Assembly (NCBI GenBank): GCA_963746315.1
Contig: CAVVAR010000011.1
Location: 186,001-250,000, forward strand
Length of the DNA: 64,000 bases
Source of the DNA: Ga0077555 sp963746315
GTDB taxonomy: Bacteria; Pseudomonadota; Alphaproteobacteria; Rhizobiales; Hyphomicrobiaceae
Direction: 5' to 3'
In this document: positions 51,664 through 59,702 of the stretch, piece by piece
How positions within the stretch are numbered: position 1 is the first letter of the stretch
How the letters are laid out: each line of letters opens with the position of its first letter
Program-made: the position numbers and the translations under genes
Notes under the pieces: generated by a model
Seen by the model: the letters and a program-made list of their open reading frames with translations, nothing else
What the model was told of the DNA's origin: nothing
Database searches by the model: none

Positions 51664-52016
51664 ACTCTCCCCGATTCTGATGGTGAGAGTCGCTGGGTAC
51701 GTTGATCTTCGCGTCATGAGGCGAGAAGAGCCCAGGCTTATCTTCAGGGTTCGATGACTCCGCCAGTAGTGTCGACACTGCGATCAGCGCGCCCAGATCA
51801 ACGCGCGGAAACCTCGCCAACTGCACGGCCGTGCAGATCGACCGGTCAAACATCCAGATCGGCAGCTCCAGTAAACGGCCCGGAGCGTCGCCATTACGGC
51901 TGCAACGGGCGGTGGTACCGGAAACCTTCTCGATCACCTCGTGGACAAGGACTGTCGATCCCGCCCAGGGATGCCATGGGTACAAAACCTCCCGCTCGAC
52001 GGTCCTGTGGGCGTTC
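51664..52016 (-). CDS. DUF5372-like accessory protein of the recombinase cassette, start lost
   Basis: In the minus frame REVLYPWHPWAGSTVLVHEVIEKVSGTTARCSRNGDAPGRLLELPIWMFDRSICTAVQLARFPRVDLGALIAVSTLLAE resembles the small proteins encoded upstream of these recombinases (beta-rich, WHP-x2-G opening, LPxWM-F). No start codon is present between the cassette edge near 52016 and the conserved block, so the 5' end is truncated or uses a non-standard start. The frame stays open past 51663 into the next gene, so its 3' end is uncertain. Confidence 0.5.
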
Positions 52017-52022
52017 TGGCGT

Positions 52023-52179
52023 CCACTTGTACAATACCGTCCGACCGCACGCATCGCTGGGATACCGGGCACCGGCCCCCGAAGTGTTCGTGCCCGGCCT
52101 CGCCGCGTGGCCGCCTGCGCTACACGTAGGGGCTCCGGCAGCCACGCTCGGTCTGGCAAAAAGACCACCCATGAACTAA
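52023..52179 (+). pseudogene. IS3-family transposase OrfB, displaced 3' part
   Basis: HLYNTVRPHASLGYRAPAPEVFVPGLAAWPPALHVGAP is the standard C-terminus of IS407-type OrfB, continuing what is broken at 49348. Together with the terminal repeat at 52200-52213 it shows that the recombinase cassette inserted into a formerly intact IS3. Confidence 0.85.
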
Positions 52180-52379
52180 CATTCAACTTGGACCACTCGA
52201 TGGGGGCTGGTCATTGCGTCGAGCGCGAACGAACAGCTCTGCGCGTGATGCGCTGCAACATTTCGTTCGTAACGACATGTGCGTTGGGAATGTCCGCTTG
52301 AACTCCGAGACCCGTTTGGTTCTCGTTTTCACTGTGAGCCGCTTCCGGAAGTAAGCTATGGCGCTCGATGGGCTTCTAA

Positions 52380-53213
52380 CAGATCGATCTCGCTGCGGCC
52401 AAACGCAACGGCATTCGGGTGGCGCGCGTCCCTCATTACTCCCCGAATTCGGTCTCCGAATTCACCGTCGGCCTGATTCTCACGCTCACGCGCAAGATTC
52501 ACCGCGCGTATCTGATGGGCCGTGAGTTCAACTTCAATCTGACAGGGTTGTCGGGGACCCAGCTCTCGGACAAGACCATCGGCGTGATCGGCGCTGGCCA
52601 GATTGGCACCTTGGTGCTCAACGCACTTGCGGGTTTCGGCTGCAGGCTCGTGTACCACGACATTCAACAGCGTGCCGATCTCGAAGGCATCGCGCAGTTC
52701 GTTTCGATCGCCGACTTGGCCCGCGACAGTGACATCGTCGTGTTCAACGTGCCGCTGACCAAGGAAACCAAGCACATGGTGAACATGGAAACGATCCCTC
52801 GGATGAAACGCGGCGCGCTGATCGTCAATACCGGTCGCGGCGGGCTGATCGACGCACAGGCGCTTGTCGAGGGCATCAAGAGCGGACAAATCGGCGGCGC
52901 TGCGCTCGACGTCTACGAGGACGAGGGGCCGATCTTCTACAGTGACCGTTCCGCCGACGTGCTGCAGGACGACGCGTTCTGTCGCCTGATGACGTTTCCC
53001 AACGTCATCGTGACGTCGCACATGGCGTACTTGACCGATCACGCGCTGAGCGATATTGCGCAGACCGCGCTGCAGGCGTTCAGTGATTTCGAAAAATGGC
53101 CGGCAGCTCGCGACCAGAGTGGTCGCATCAGGACCAACCTAGAAGGAGGCGGGGCGACGAAGGCGCATCAATCGCGCTTGGCGCCCGGCACGCCGCGTCC
53201 ACGATTTCCCTGA
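52380..53213 (+). pseudogene. ldhA: D-lactate dehydrogenase (2-hydroxyacid dehydrogenase), N-terminally truncated
   Basis: The in-frame sequence starts QIDLAAAKRNGIRVARVPHYSPNSVSEFTVGL and continues with the NAD-binding GVIGAGQIGTLVLNALAGFGC, the Arg box VNTGRGGLIDAQALV, DVYEDEGPIFY and the catalytic His in NVIVTSHMAYLTDHAL. About 75 N-terminal residues and the start are missing; the break is at about 52380, next to IS debris. It would have reduced pyruvate to D-lactate. It is followed after 20 nt by pta, so the three genes were probably one fermentation operon. Confidence 0.85.
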
Positions 53214-53233
53214 ACCGTTGGAGGAACCTTTTC

Positions 53234-54244
53234 ATGACTGCCGTCACGACCCCATCAGGCTTCACCGACGACGCCGCCGAGTCCCACATCACGCACCCCG
53301 AGCGCAAGCACGAGAAATACGAGCGCCTGATCGCGCGGGCGAAGAGCGTCCCGCCGATCCGGACCGCGGTCGCCTGGCCCTGCGAAGTCCACGCCCTCGA
53401 AGGGCCGGTCGAGGCCGCCCGGGAGAAGATCATCAAGCCCGTACTGGTGGGCAGCGAAGCGCTCATCCGGGACGTGGCCGGGAAGGCGAACCTCGACCTG
53501 GCCGGCTGCGACATCGTCGATTTTCCCACCGAGGAGTCGGCCGCGGCTGGCGCGGTCAGCCTGGTCCAGGAAGGTAAGGCCCACGGGATAATGAAGGGCA
53601 GCCTGCATACCGACATCCTGATGCATGCCGTGGTGTCCAAGGAGGGCGGCCTGCGAACCAGCCGGCGCATCAGCCATATCTTTCTGATCGACGTGCCGAC
53701 CTATCCCGACGTGCTGTTCGTCACCGACGCCGCGATCAACATCTTTCCCGACATCGATTGCAAGCGCGACATCGTGCAGAACGCGATCGACCTGCATATC
53801 GGCCTCGAGCTGGGCGAGCCGCGGGTGGCGATCCTGTCGGCGGTGGAAGTGGTCAATTCGAAGATTCCGGGAACTACCGACGCGGCGATTCTCTGCAAGA
53901 TGGCCGACCGAGGCCAGATCAAGGGCGGCGTTCTGGATGGCCCGCTCGCGCTGGACAACGCGATCAACCTGGAGGCTGCGAAGATCAAGGGCATCTCCTC
54001 GCCGGTGGCAGGCCGCGCCCAGATCTTGGTGGTACCGGATCTCGAAGCGGGCAACATGCTGGCGAAGAACCTGATCTTCCTCGCCAACGCCGATGCCGCG
54101 GGGATCGTTCTCGGGGCCGCGGTGCCCGTCATCCTCACGAGCCGCGCCGACAGCGTGCGCACGCGTCTGGCATCGACGGCAGTGGGAACCCTCTATGCCC
54201 ACTACCTGATGCAGCAAAAGGAACGGGCGGGGAAAGCTCGATGA
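53234..54244 (+). CDS. pta: Phosphate acetyltransferase (short Pta / phosphate butyryltransferase family)
   Basis: 336 residues; ATG 53234 behind TTGGAGGAACCTTTTC. Conserved PTA_PTB blocks: PVLVGSEALIRDVA, GKAHGIMKGSLHTDILMHAVV, RRISHIFLIDVP, FVTDAAINIFPD, VAILSAVEVVNSKIPGTTDA, GPLALDNAIN, DLEAGNMLAKNLIFLANADAAGIVLGAAVPVILTSRAD. It converts acetyl-CoA and phosphate to acetyl phosphate in the cytoplasm. Its stop overlaps the ackA start (ATGA), so the two are translationally coupled. Confidence 0.9.
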   Translation: MTAVTTPSGFTDDAAESHITHPERKHEKYERLIARAKSVPPIRTAVAWPCEVHALEGPVEAAREKIIKPVLVGSEALIRDVAGKANLDLAGCDIVDFPTEESAAAGAVSLVQEGKAHGIMKGSLHTDILMHAVVSKEGGLRTSRRISHIFLIDVPTYPDVLFVTDAAINIFPDIDCKRDIVQNAIDLHIGLELGEPRVAILSAVEVVNSKIPGTTDAAILCKMADRGQIKGGVLDGPLALDNAINLEAAKIKGISSPVAGRAQILVVPDLEAGNMLAKNLIFLANADAAGIVLGAAVPVILTSRADSVRTRLASTAVGTLYAHYLMQQKERAGKAR

Positions 54245-55431
54245 CGGACACCGTTCTTTGCATCAACGCCGGCAGCTCGAGCCTCAAATTCAAGCTGTTC
54301 GAGGCGCTCGCCGACGGCGGACTGTCGGTCTCGATCGAGGGTCAGTTGGACGGTATCGGCGTCAAGCCGCATCTGAAGGCGGCCGACGGCGCCGCTCGAT
54401 CGCTCGTCGACCGGCAACTGAGCCCCGCGCAGGCGCCCGACACCGGCGCGGCGGTGCCGATGTTGCTGCAATGGTTGCGCGATCAGCTCGACGGTGTCGT
54501 GCCAGTGGTGATCGCCCATCGCGTGGTGTTCGGCGGCACGCGTTACGCGGCGCCCGTCCGGATCGACGACGCGGTGCTCGCCGAGTTGCGCGCGCTGGTG
54601 CCGATGATGCCGCTGCACCTGCCGCCCGAGCTGGCGCCGATCGAAGCGATTCGCGCGCGTCTGCCCGATCTGCCGCAGGTCGCGGTCTTCGATACCGGCT
54701 TTCACCGGGGGCACGACGAGGTCGTCGAGCGGCTGCCGCTGCCCGATACGTATTATCGGGAAGGCCTGCGCCGCTACGGCTACCACGGCATCTCCTACGA
54801 GTACATCGCACAGCGCCTGCCCGCGGCCGCGCCCGACATCGCCGACGGGAGGGTCGTTGTCGCTCACCTCGGCAGCGGCTGCTCGATGGCCGCGTTGGTC
54901 GGTGGGCGCAGCGTCGAGACTACGATGAGCTTCTCCACCCTGGACGGGCTGACCATGGGTACGCGGCCCGGTCGACTCGATCCCGGCGTCGTACTGTGTC
55001 TGTTTCAGATCAAAGGCATGTCGGCGAAAGCCGTGGAAGACCTCCTGTACAAGGAATCCGGCCTGAAGGGCCTGTCCGGGATCAGCAACGACGTGCGCGC
55101 GCTCCTCAAGAGCGACGATCCCCGCGCGAAGATAGCGTTGGACTATTTCAGCCTGAGCTGCGCCCGCGCGGTCGCGGAGCTGGCGACCGTGATGGGAGGG
55201 ATCGACGGGCTGGTGTTCACGGCAGGGGTCGGCGAGCACGCTGCGCCGGTACGCGATGCCATCGGGGCCAGGCTCGCTTGGCTGGGTCTCGAGATCGACG
55301 CGGCCGCGAATGCCCGGCATGGCCCGCGGATCTCCGCCGCGCAGAGCAGGATTGCCTGCTATGTCATCCCCACCAATGAGGAACTGATGATGGCACGTCA
55401 CGCGCTGGCATTGGTCCGCTCACGTGCCTGA
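54241..55431 (+). CDS. ackA: Acetate kinase
   Basis: 396 residues. Motifs: INAGSSSLKFKLF (N9, S12, K16), AHRVVFGG (R94), VFDTGFH (catalytic D151), YGYHGISYEYI, HLGSGCSM (usual Asn of HLGNGxS is Ser), GTRPGRLDPGV and FTAGVGEHAAPVR, ending PTNEELMMARHAL. It makes ATP and acetate from acetyl phosphate, or the reverse. The substitutions HGG to FGG and GNG to GSG are unusual for AckA, so substrate or kinetics may differ. Operon with pta. Confidence 0.92.
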   Translation: MTDTVLCINAGSSSLKFKLFEALADGGLSVSIEGQLDGIGVKPHLKAADGAARSLVDRQLSPAQAPDTGAAVPMLLQWLRDQLDGVVPVVIAHRVVFGGTRYAAPVRIDDAVLAELRALVPMMPLHLPPELAPIEAIRARLPDLPQVAVFDTGFHRGHDEVVERLPLPDTYYREGLRRYGYHGISYEYIAQRLPAAAPDIADGRVVVAHLGSGCSMAALVGGRSVETTMSFSTLDGLTMGTRPGRLDPGVVLCLFQIKGMSAKAVEDLLYKESGLKGLSGISNDVRALLKSDDPRAKIALDYFSLSCARAVAELATVMGGIDGLVFTAGVGEHAAPVRDAIGARLAWLGLEIDAAANARHGPRISAAQSRIACYVIPTNEELMMARHALALVRSRA

Positions 55432-55623
55432 ACGAAGCTACCCTGTCGGTTGCCGGGCAACCGACCCCTGATGCGGCGAAAATTTGCCAATTCAGGTACC
55501 AATGAGAACGGCGGTGGAAAAGTCGGCCACGGTAGCGGCGGGGTGATCCCGCTGCGGGCGGCGCAATAGTCGTCCACCTTTGTCCTTCCTGGATTTGCTG
55601 GGGAGGGCGGGAGGATCATCACC

Positions 55624-55733
55624 GTGGACATGTATCGCAAGGTTCGTCTGGCGTGCGCGGAGGGCATGAGCCAGCGTGAAGCGGCCCGGCATTTCGGCGT
55701 CTCGCGCGACAGCGTTCGGAAGATGTTGGCGTT
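55624..55733 (+). pseudogene. istA: IS21-family IstA, 5' fragment
   Basis: GTG start then DMYRKVRLACAEGMSQREAARHFGVSRDSVRKMLAFS, the N-terminal HTH of IstA. Similarity ends at about 55733. The preceding 190 bp may contain the IS21 left end but no certain terminal repeat was recognised. Confidence 0.8.
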
Positions 55734-55888
55734 CTCGGTGGTCGTGTCGCGGAAGTGGTTGAAATTGTCGGGCGGCGTAATCTCCGGGTGTTCTGAAACC
55801 CGCCCAACCGGCGGCTGCAACCGCCAGGGAGATCACGCCATGACCGAGACTACAGATGCCGCCATGTCCGCGCCACATCTGGGCGATG

Positions 55889-56278
55889 CTGGAGCAAGTC
55901 GCGCGTCCTGAAAAGCATTGTGCGAGCCTGTTGGTCTTCCGTCTTGATTTCGACATAGCGCATCGTCGGACGCGATGCCGCCTCTGTAATTGCTTCTGCA
56001 TCGGCGGCGTCATTCTTCTGTCGTTTGACGAATGGCTTCACGTAGGCAGGTGGAACGAGGCGGACTTTGTGCCCTAATTTTTGGATCTCACGGCCCCAAT
56101 GATGCGCTCTCGCGCAGGCCTCGACCGCCACCGTGCAAGGGGGTTGCTCTGCGATGAACGGGAGCAGCTTTTCCCGCGCCAGCTTCTTGCGGAAGAGCAC
56201 CTTACCCGCGGCTGTCGCACCGTGGACCTGGAATACGCGCTTTGCGAGATCGATACCAATCAGGGTGACTTGTTGCAT
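55889..56278 (-). pseudogene. IS110-family (IS1111-like) transposase, N-terminal fragment
   Basis: MQQVTLIGIDLAKRVFQVHGATAAGKVLFRKKL, CTVAVEACARAHHWGREIQKLGHKVRLVPPAYVKPFVKRQKNDAADAEAITEAA. The DEDD acids D9, E53 and the KNDAADAEA motif are present; the C-terminal domain is missing. Different from the other IS110 copies in the window. Confidence 0.85.
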
Positions 56279-56346
56279 AGAGCTCCTCCTTCTTGATCCG
56301 TGCCTATCTCAATCTGCCACAAGGCAGTGCTGTCGGAAGGGGCCAT

Positions 56347-56790
56347 CCACGCCATCACAAGACCGCGAACATCTTGAACAAGATGCCGAAGAGCCAGCAG
56401 CCAAAGGCCAAGCGTGCGCTCCACGAGATCTGGATGGCCGAGACCAAGGCCGCTGCCGAGAACGCCTTCGACGCGTTCATCGAAAGCTACAAACTCAAAT
56501 ACGAGAAGGCCGCCGACTGCCTCGCCAAGGACCGCGACGCGCTGCTCGCATTTTACGATTTCCCCGCCGAGCACTGGAAGCACCTTCGCACCACGAACCC
56601 GATCGAGAGCACGTTTGCAACGGTGCGCCACCGCACGATCCGCGCGAAGGGCTGCCTGTCGAACAAGACCGGGCTCGCGATGGTCTTCAAGCTGGTCCAG
56701 GGCGCGCAGAAAAGCTGGCGCCGCCTCGACGGTCATACCCAGTTGCCAAAACTTATCCTGGGGGTGAAATTCGCTGACGGGTTGAAGGTC
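56347..56790 (+). pseudogene. IS256-family transposase, C-terminal part
   Basis: HKTANILNKMPKSQQPKAKRALHEIW, LAFYDFPAEHWKHLRTTNPIESTFATVRHRT (catalytic Glu in NPIES), AMVFKLVQGAQKSWRRLDG. The N-terminal half with the two Asp is missing. The IS110 left end begins at 56795, right at its 3' end. Confidence 0.85.
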
Positions 56791-56794
56791 ACCG

Positions 56795-58080
56795 CTAGAC
56801 CATCATGTCCGCTGGGGACACGGGTCACCTGATTGAGTGACCCGCCCCGACGTGTCGACTAAGGCGCGTGAAGCGCAACGGGGATTGCTTCGCGTGAGCG
56901 TGGCAGAGCCCCAGACACGGGGAGCGGATCATGACGGAGACTACCATTTTCGTTGGCCTGGACGTCCACAAGAAGACGATCGCGGTGGCAACGGTCGCGG
57001 CTCATGCGTCAGCATCGGTGCAGTTTTTCGGCACCATTGCCAATACGCCCGAGGCGATCCGGTCGATGCTGAGGAAGCTCGGCAAGGGCGGCCAGAAGCT
57101 GCATCTCACCTACGAGGCCGGGCCGCTGGGCTACAACCTCTATCGGCTGTCGACGGGCCTCGGCCATCGCTGCGATGTCGTGGCGCCGTCGCTGATCCCG
57201 AGGAAGGCCGGCGACAAGATCAAGACCGACCGGCGCGATGCCATGATGCTGGCCCAACTGCTGCGGGCCGGCCAGCTGACCGAGGTGTGGGTTCCGGATG
57301 AAGCGCACGAGGCGATGCGGGACCTTGTGCGCATGCGGGCCCAGGCGACCAAGGACCAACGCAAGACGCGGCAGCAGTTGCTGAGCTTCCTGCTGCGGCA
57401 TGGCCGGACCTTTCCCGGCGCGCACTGGACCAAGGCGCACCGCCGCTGGCTTGGCGAGCTGAAGTTCGCGCATGCTGCGCAGCATCTCGTGCTGGAGGAG
57501 CTTCTGGCCAGGATCGAGCGGGCCGAGGAGCTGTGCGCCCGGCTGAAGCAGGCGATCGTCGAGCTGGTGCCATCCTGGACATTGGCCCCGGTGGTCGCGG
57601 CAGTCCAGGCTCTGCGAGGCGTGTCGATCCTGGTGGCGGCGACGGTCGTGGCCGAGGTTGGCAACTTCAGCCGGTTCGAGAGCCCGCGCCAGCTGATGGC
57701 CTATCTGGGCCTCAATCCATCGGAACATTCGAGCGGGGCGACCATCAAGCGTGGCGCCATCACCAAGACCGGCAACAGCCTGGCGCGCACGTGCCTGGTC
57801 GAAGCCGCCTGGACCTACCGCCATCCGGCCCGCGTGACGCAGATCATTCGCGAGCGCCTCGCCGGACTGCCCGAGCCGATCCGTGCCATTGCCTGGAAGG
57901 CCCAGGTGCGGCTCGCATCGCGCTATCGCAAGCTGATCGCGGCCGGCAAACCGGCACCGAAAGCGATCGTGGCAGTCGCCCGCGAGTTGGTCGGGTTCAT
58001 CTGGGCCATCGCACGGCTCGTCGAGCCGAAGGCCGCGATCATGGGGCAGGCGAAGACGGTCTGACCGGCAGAGCATCAAC
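56795..58080 (+). mobile_element. IS110-family element, complete coding copy
   Basis: Left end as at 47560, with the stem GGGTCAC/GTGACCC at about 56824-56845, then the full transposase. The right end is not defined by repeats, as usual for IS110. About 320 bp following (58080-58401) shows no gene. Confidence 0.75.
56931..58064 (+). CDS. IS110-family transposase
   Basis: 377 residues. DEDD domain as in the truncated copy (FVGLDVHKKTIAVA, EAGPLGYNLYR, TDRRDAMMLAQLL), then a coiled coil and transposase_20: LRGVSILVAATVVAEVGNFSRFESPRQLMAYLGLNPSEHSSG, IKRGAITKTGNSLARTCLVEAAWTYR with the Ser region. It appears complete. Confidence 0.92.
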   Translation: MTETTIFVGLDVHKKTIAVATVAAHASASVQFFGTIANTPEAIRSMLRKLGKGGQKLHLTYEAGPLGYNLYRLSTGLGHRCDVVAPSLIPRKAGDKIKTDRRDAMMLAQLLRAGQLTEVWVPDEAHEAMRDLVRMRAQATKDQRKTRQQLLSFLLRHGRTFPGAHWTKAHRRWLGELKFAHAAQHLVLEELLARIERAEELCARLKQAIVELVPSWTLAPVVAAVQALRGVSILVAATVVAEVGNFSRFESPRQLMAYLGLNPSEHSSGATIKRGAITKTGNSLARTCLVEAAWTYRHPARVTQIIRERLAGLPEPIRAIAWKAQVRLASRYRKLIAAGKPAPKAIVAVARELVGFIWAIARLVEPKAAIMGQAKTV

Positions 58081-58401
58081 ACGCTCAGAGGAGACAGCAG
58101 GAACACCAGACATCGGTGCCCAATGCGGGCGACAGGGCGTGGAGGGTGGGAAACCCTCGCGTACACGGGTTTGAAGCAGGTGTCGTGTCATGCAGCACGT
58201 GCCGACACGACAGCCCACGCTCGATCGCTAGACAGAGGCAGCCCCGCGACGAACCCTGGTCATGCGGTAGCCAACCCGCGGATAAGAGCCGGATCAACCG
58301 TCGTCCCTTGCCCTGTCGCCTGCCTTGGGCATCGATCAAATGCACGGCCGCGAAAGCGGATCGAAGACGTGCGCCTCGACGTTGACAGAGCGGACATAAG
58401 A

Positions 58402-59580
58402 GCCCGGATCATGCATCAGGCCTGAGTAAGAGCCGTTTGGCTGTGGCGCAAGGCGCTGAAATCGCGTAGAAAATCGGTGTTGAGACGAGGTGCTGCGTTC
58501 AGCCACCGAGCGCCACAGCCATGATGAACGCTACGCCTCTTCCTTTCGACCTGCCAGCCGTGCGCCGCAAGAAACTCACAGTCGATTTCGGCGGTGGCAG
58601 CCAATCGTCGGATGCGGGGCTGTTGCTGCTGCGCGGCGCCGAGAAGAAGATCGGTGTGTGCGCGCGGCTTGCTGGCGCCATGCGGGAGCGCCGCGATCCG
58701 ATACGCGTGCGCCACGCCATGTTCGAGCTTGTCAGTGCGCGCGTTTTGGCCATCGCCTGCGGTTACGAGGACGGCAACGATCTGGACTGGCTGCGTCATG
58801 ATCCGGCGCTGAAGATGGCCGTCGGCCGCTGCCCCGAAACGGGTGCGGCGCTGGCCTCGCAATCGACCATCAGCCGCTTTGAGAATGCGCCGACGAAACA
58901 GGATGCGGCGCGCCTCGCCAAGGCCCTGGTTGACCAGTTCACGGCGTGCGTGACGCCGGCCCACCGCGATATCTTCGACATCGACGACACGTTTGACGCG
59001 GCGCACGGCGGCCAGCAGATGACGTTCTGGAATGGGCATCACTATGAGCGCGGCTTCGCGCCGATGCACGTCTATCACGCCGGTACGGGCTTGCCGGTGG
59101 CGGCGGTTCTGCGGTCGGCGAAGACGCCGAATGGCCGCGAAGGCTGCCCGCCGAGATTGCGACATGGTCCATGACAAGCCTGCAGACGAGACTGATCAAG
59201 ATCGGCGCCCGGGTCATTCGCCATGCACGCGCTATCACCTTCCATCTTGCCGAGATCGTGGTCTCCGGCGAACTCTTCCGCCGTATCCTGGCGGCCATCC
59301 ATCGCCTCCGACCTTCACCGGCACCGACATGACAAGAAAACTCGATCGGACGACACACAATCAACCTGATGCAGAAGCCCCGAACGCGCCGGCGCGGGCA
59401 GAGTACGTTGCGATCGGCGCGTGGACGGCAATAATAAGCGCTTCCAGACTTAGCAACAAAGACGGAATCGCGCCTTCGTCGCCCTGGGAAGACCAGCAGC
59501 ACGTCCGACAAGCTTGTCACGCCCCGTTGGGGCCAATAACATCAGCCCAACCAAGGGCTACTTGGGGAATGTCGGTTAAC
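58402..59580 (+). mobile_element. IS1380 chimera: left end of one type, right end of another
   Basis: The left terminal sequence GAGCCCGGATCATGCATCA (58402) matches the IS1380 remnant at 18168, whereas the right end ACTTGGGGAATGTCGGTT (59561-59578) is that of the other IS1380 type (22151-23821). The join lies inside the transposase at about 59135-59150. Confidence 0.7.
58521..59330 (+). pseudogene. IS1380 transposase, internally deleted hybrid
   Basis: The N-terminal 210 residues (PFDLPAVRRKKLTVDFGGGSQSSDAGLLLLRGAEKK ... IFDIDDTFDAAHGGQQMTFWNGHHYERGFAPMHVY ... VLRSAKTPNGRE) stop at 59130. From about 59150 a different frame reads IATWSMTSLQTRLIKIGARVIRHARAITFHLAEIV, the C-terminus of the other IS1380 type. 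The middle with the remaining catalytic acids is gone. Confidence 0.8.
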
Positions 59581-59702
59581 TTGGCAGCAGCGCGCCACAT
59601 TCCCATGCTCACGATAAGCCGCCGATCGACAGACAAGCACTGGGTCAACCAGATGTCGGCAATCAAGGGAACTCTCCGTCGCAGTCCGTCACAGAAAGTC
59701 GA
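59331..59702. other. IS1380 right end and upstream region of the YejA-like gene
   Basis: No gene is seen. The IS1380 terminal repeat ends at about 59578, leaving 120 bp before the binding-protein start, which must hold its promoter unless the IS end provides one. Confidence 0.5.

Larger units (their letters stand above)
48249..52213 (+). mobile_element. IS3-family element (IS407-like) interrupted by a serine recombinase cassette
   Basis: Terminal repeats TGATCCTCCCCCC at 48249 and its inverted relative ending at 52213 (outer TGACCAGCCCCC) share GAGTGGTCC/GAAGTGGTCC further in. Between them orfA, the 5' part of orfB, a foreign 2.7-kb block (about 49345-52020) and the 3' part of orfB follow in order. 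The foreign block holds the large serine recombinase. Confidence 0.8.

Noticed and set aside
52281..52300. GTTGGGAATGTCCGCTT as another IS1380 end
   Set aside because: It differs at several positions from the ACTTGGGGAATGTCGG repeat and is not next to IS1380 coding remains, so it was not counted.
53255..55401. Long minus-strand frames opposite pta and ackA
   Set aside because: Antisense shadows of two well-supported enzymes.
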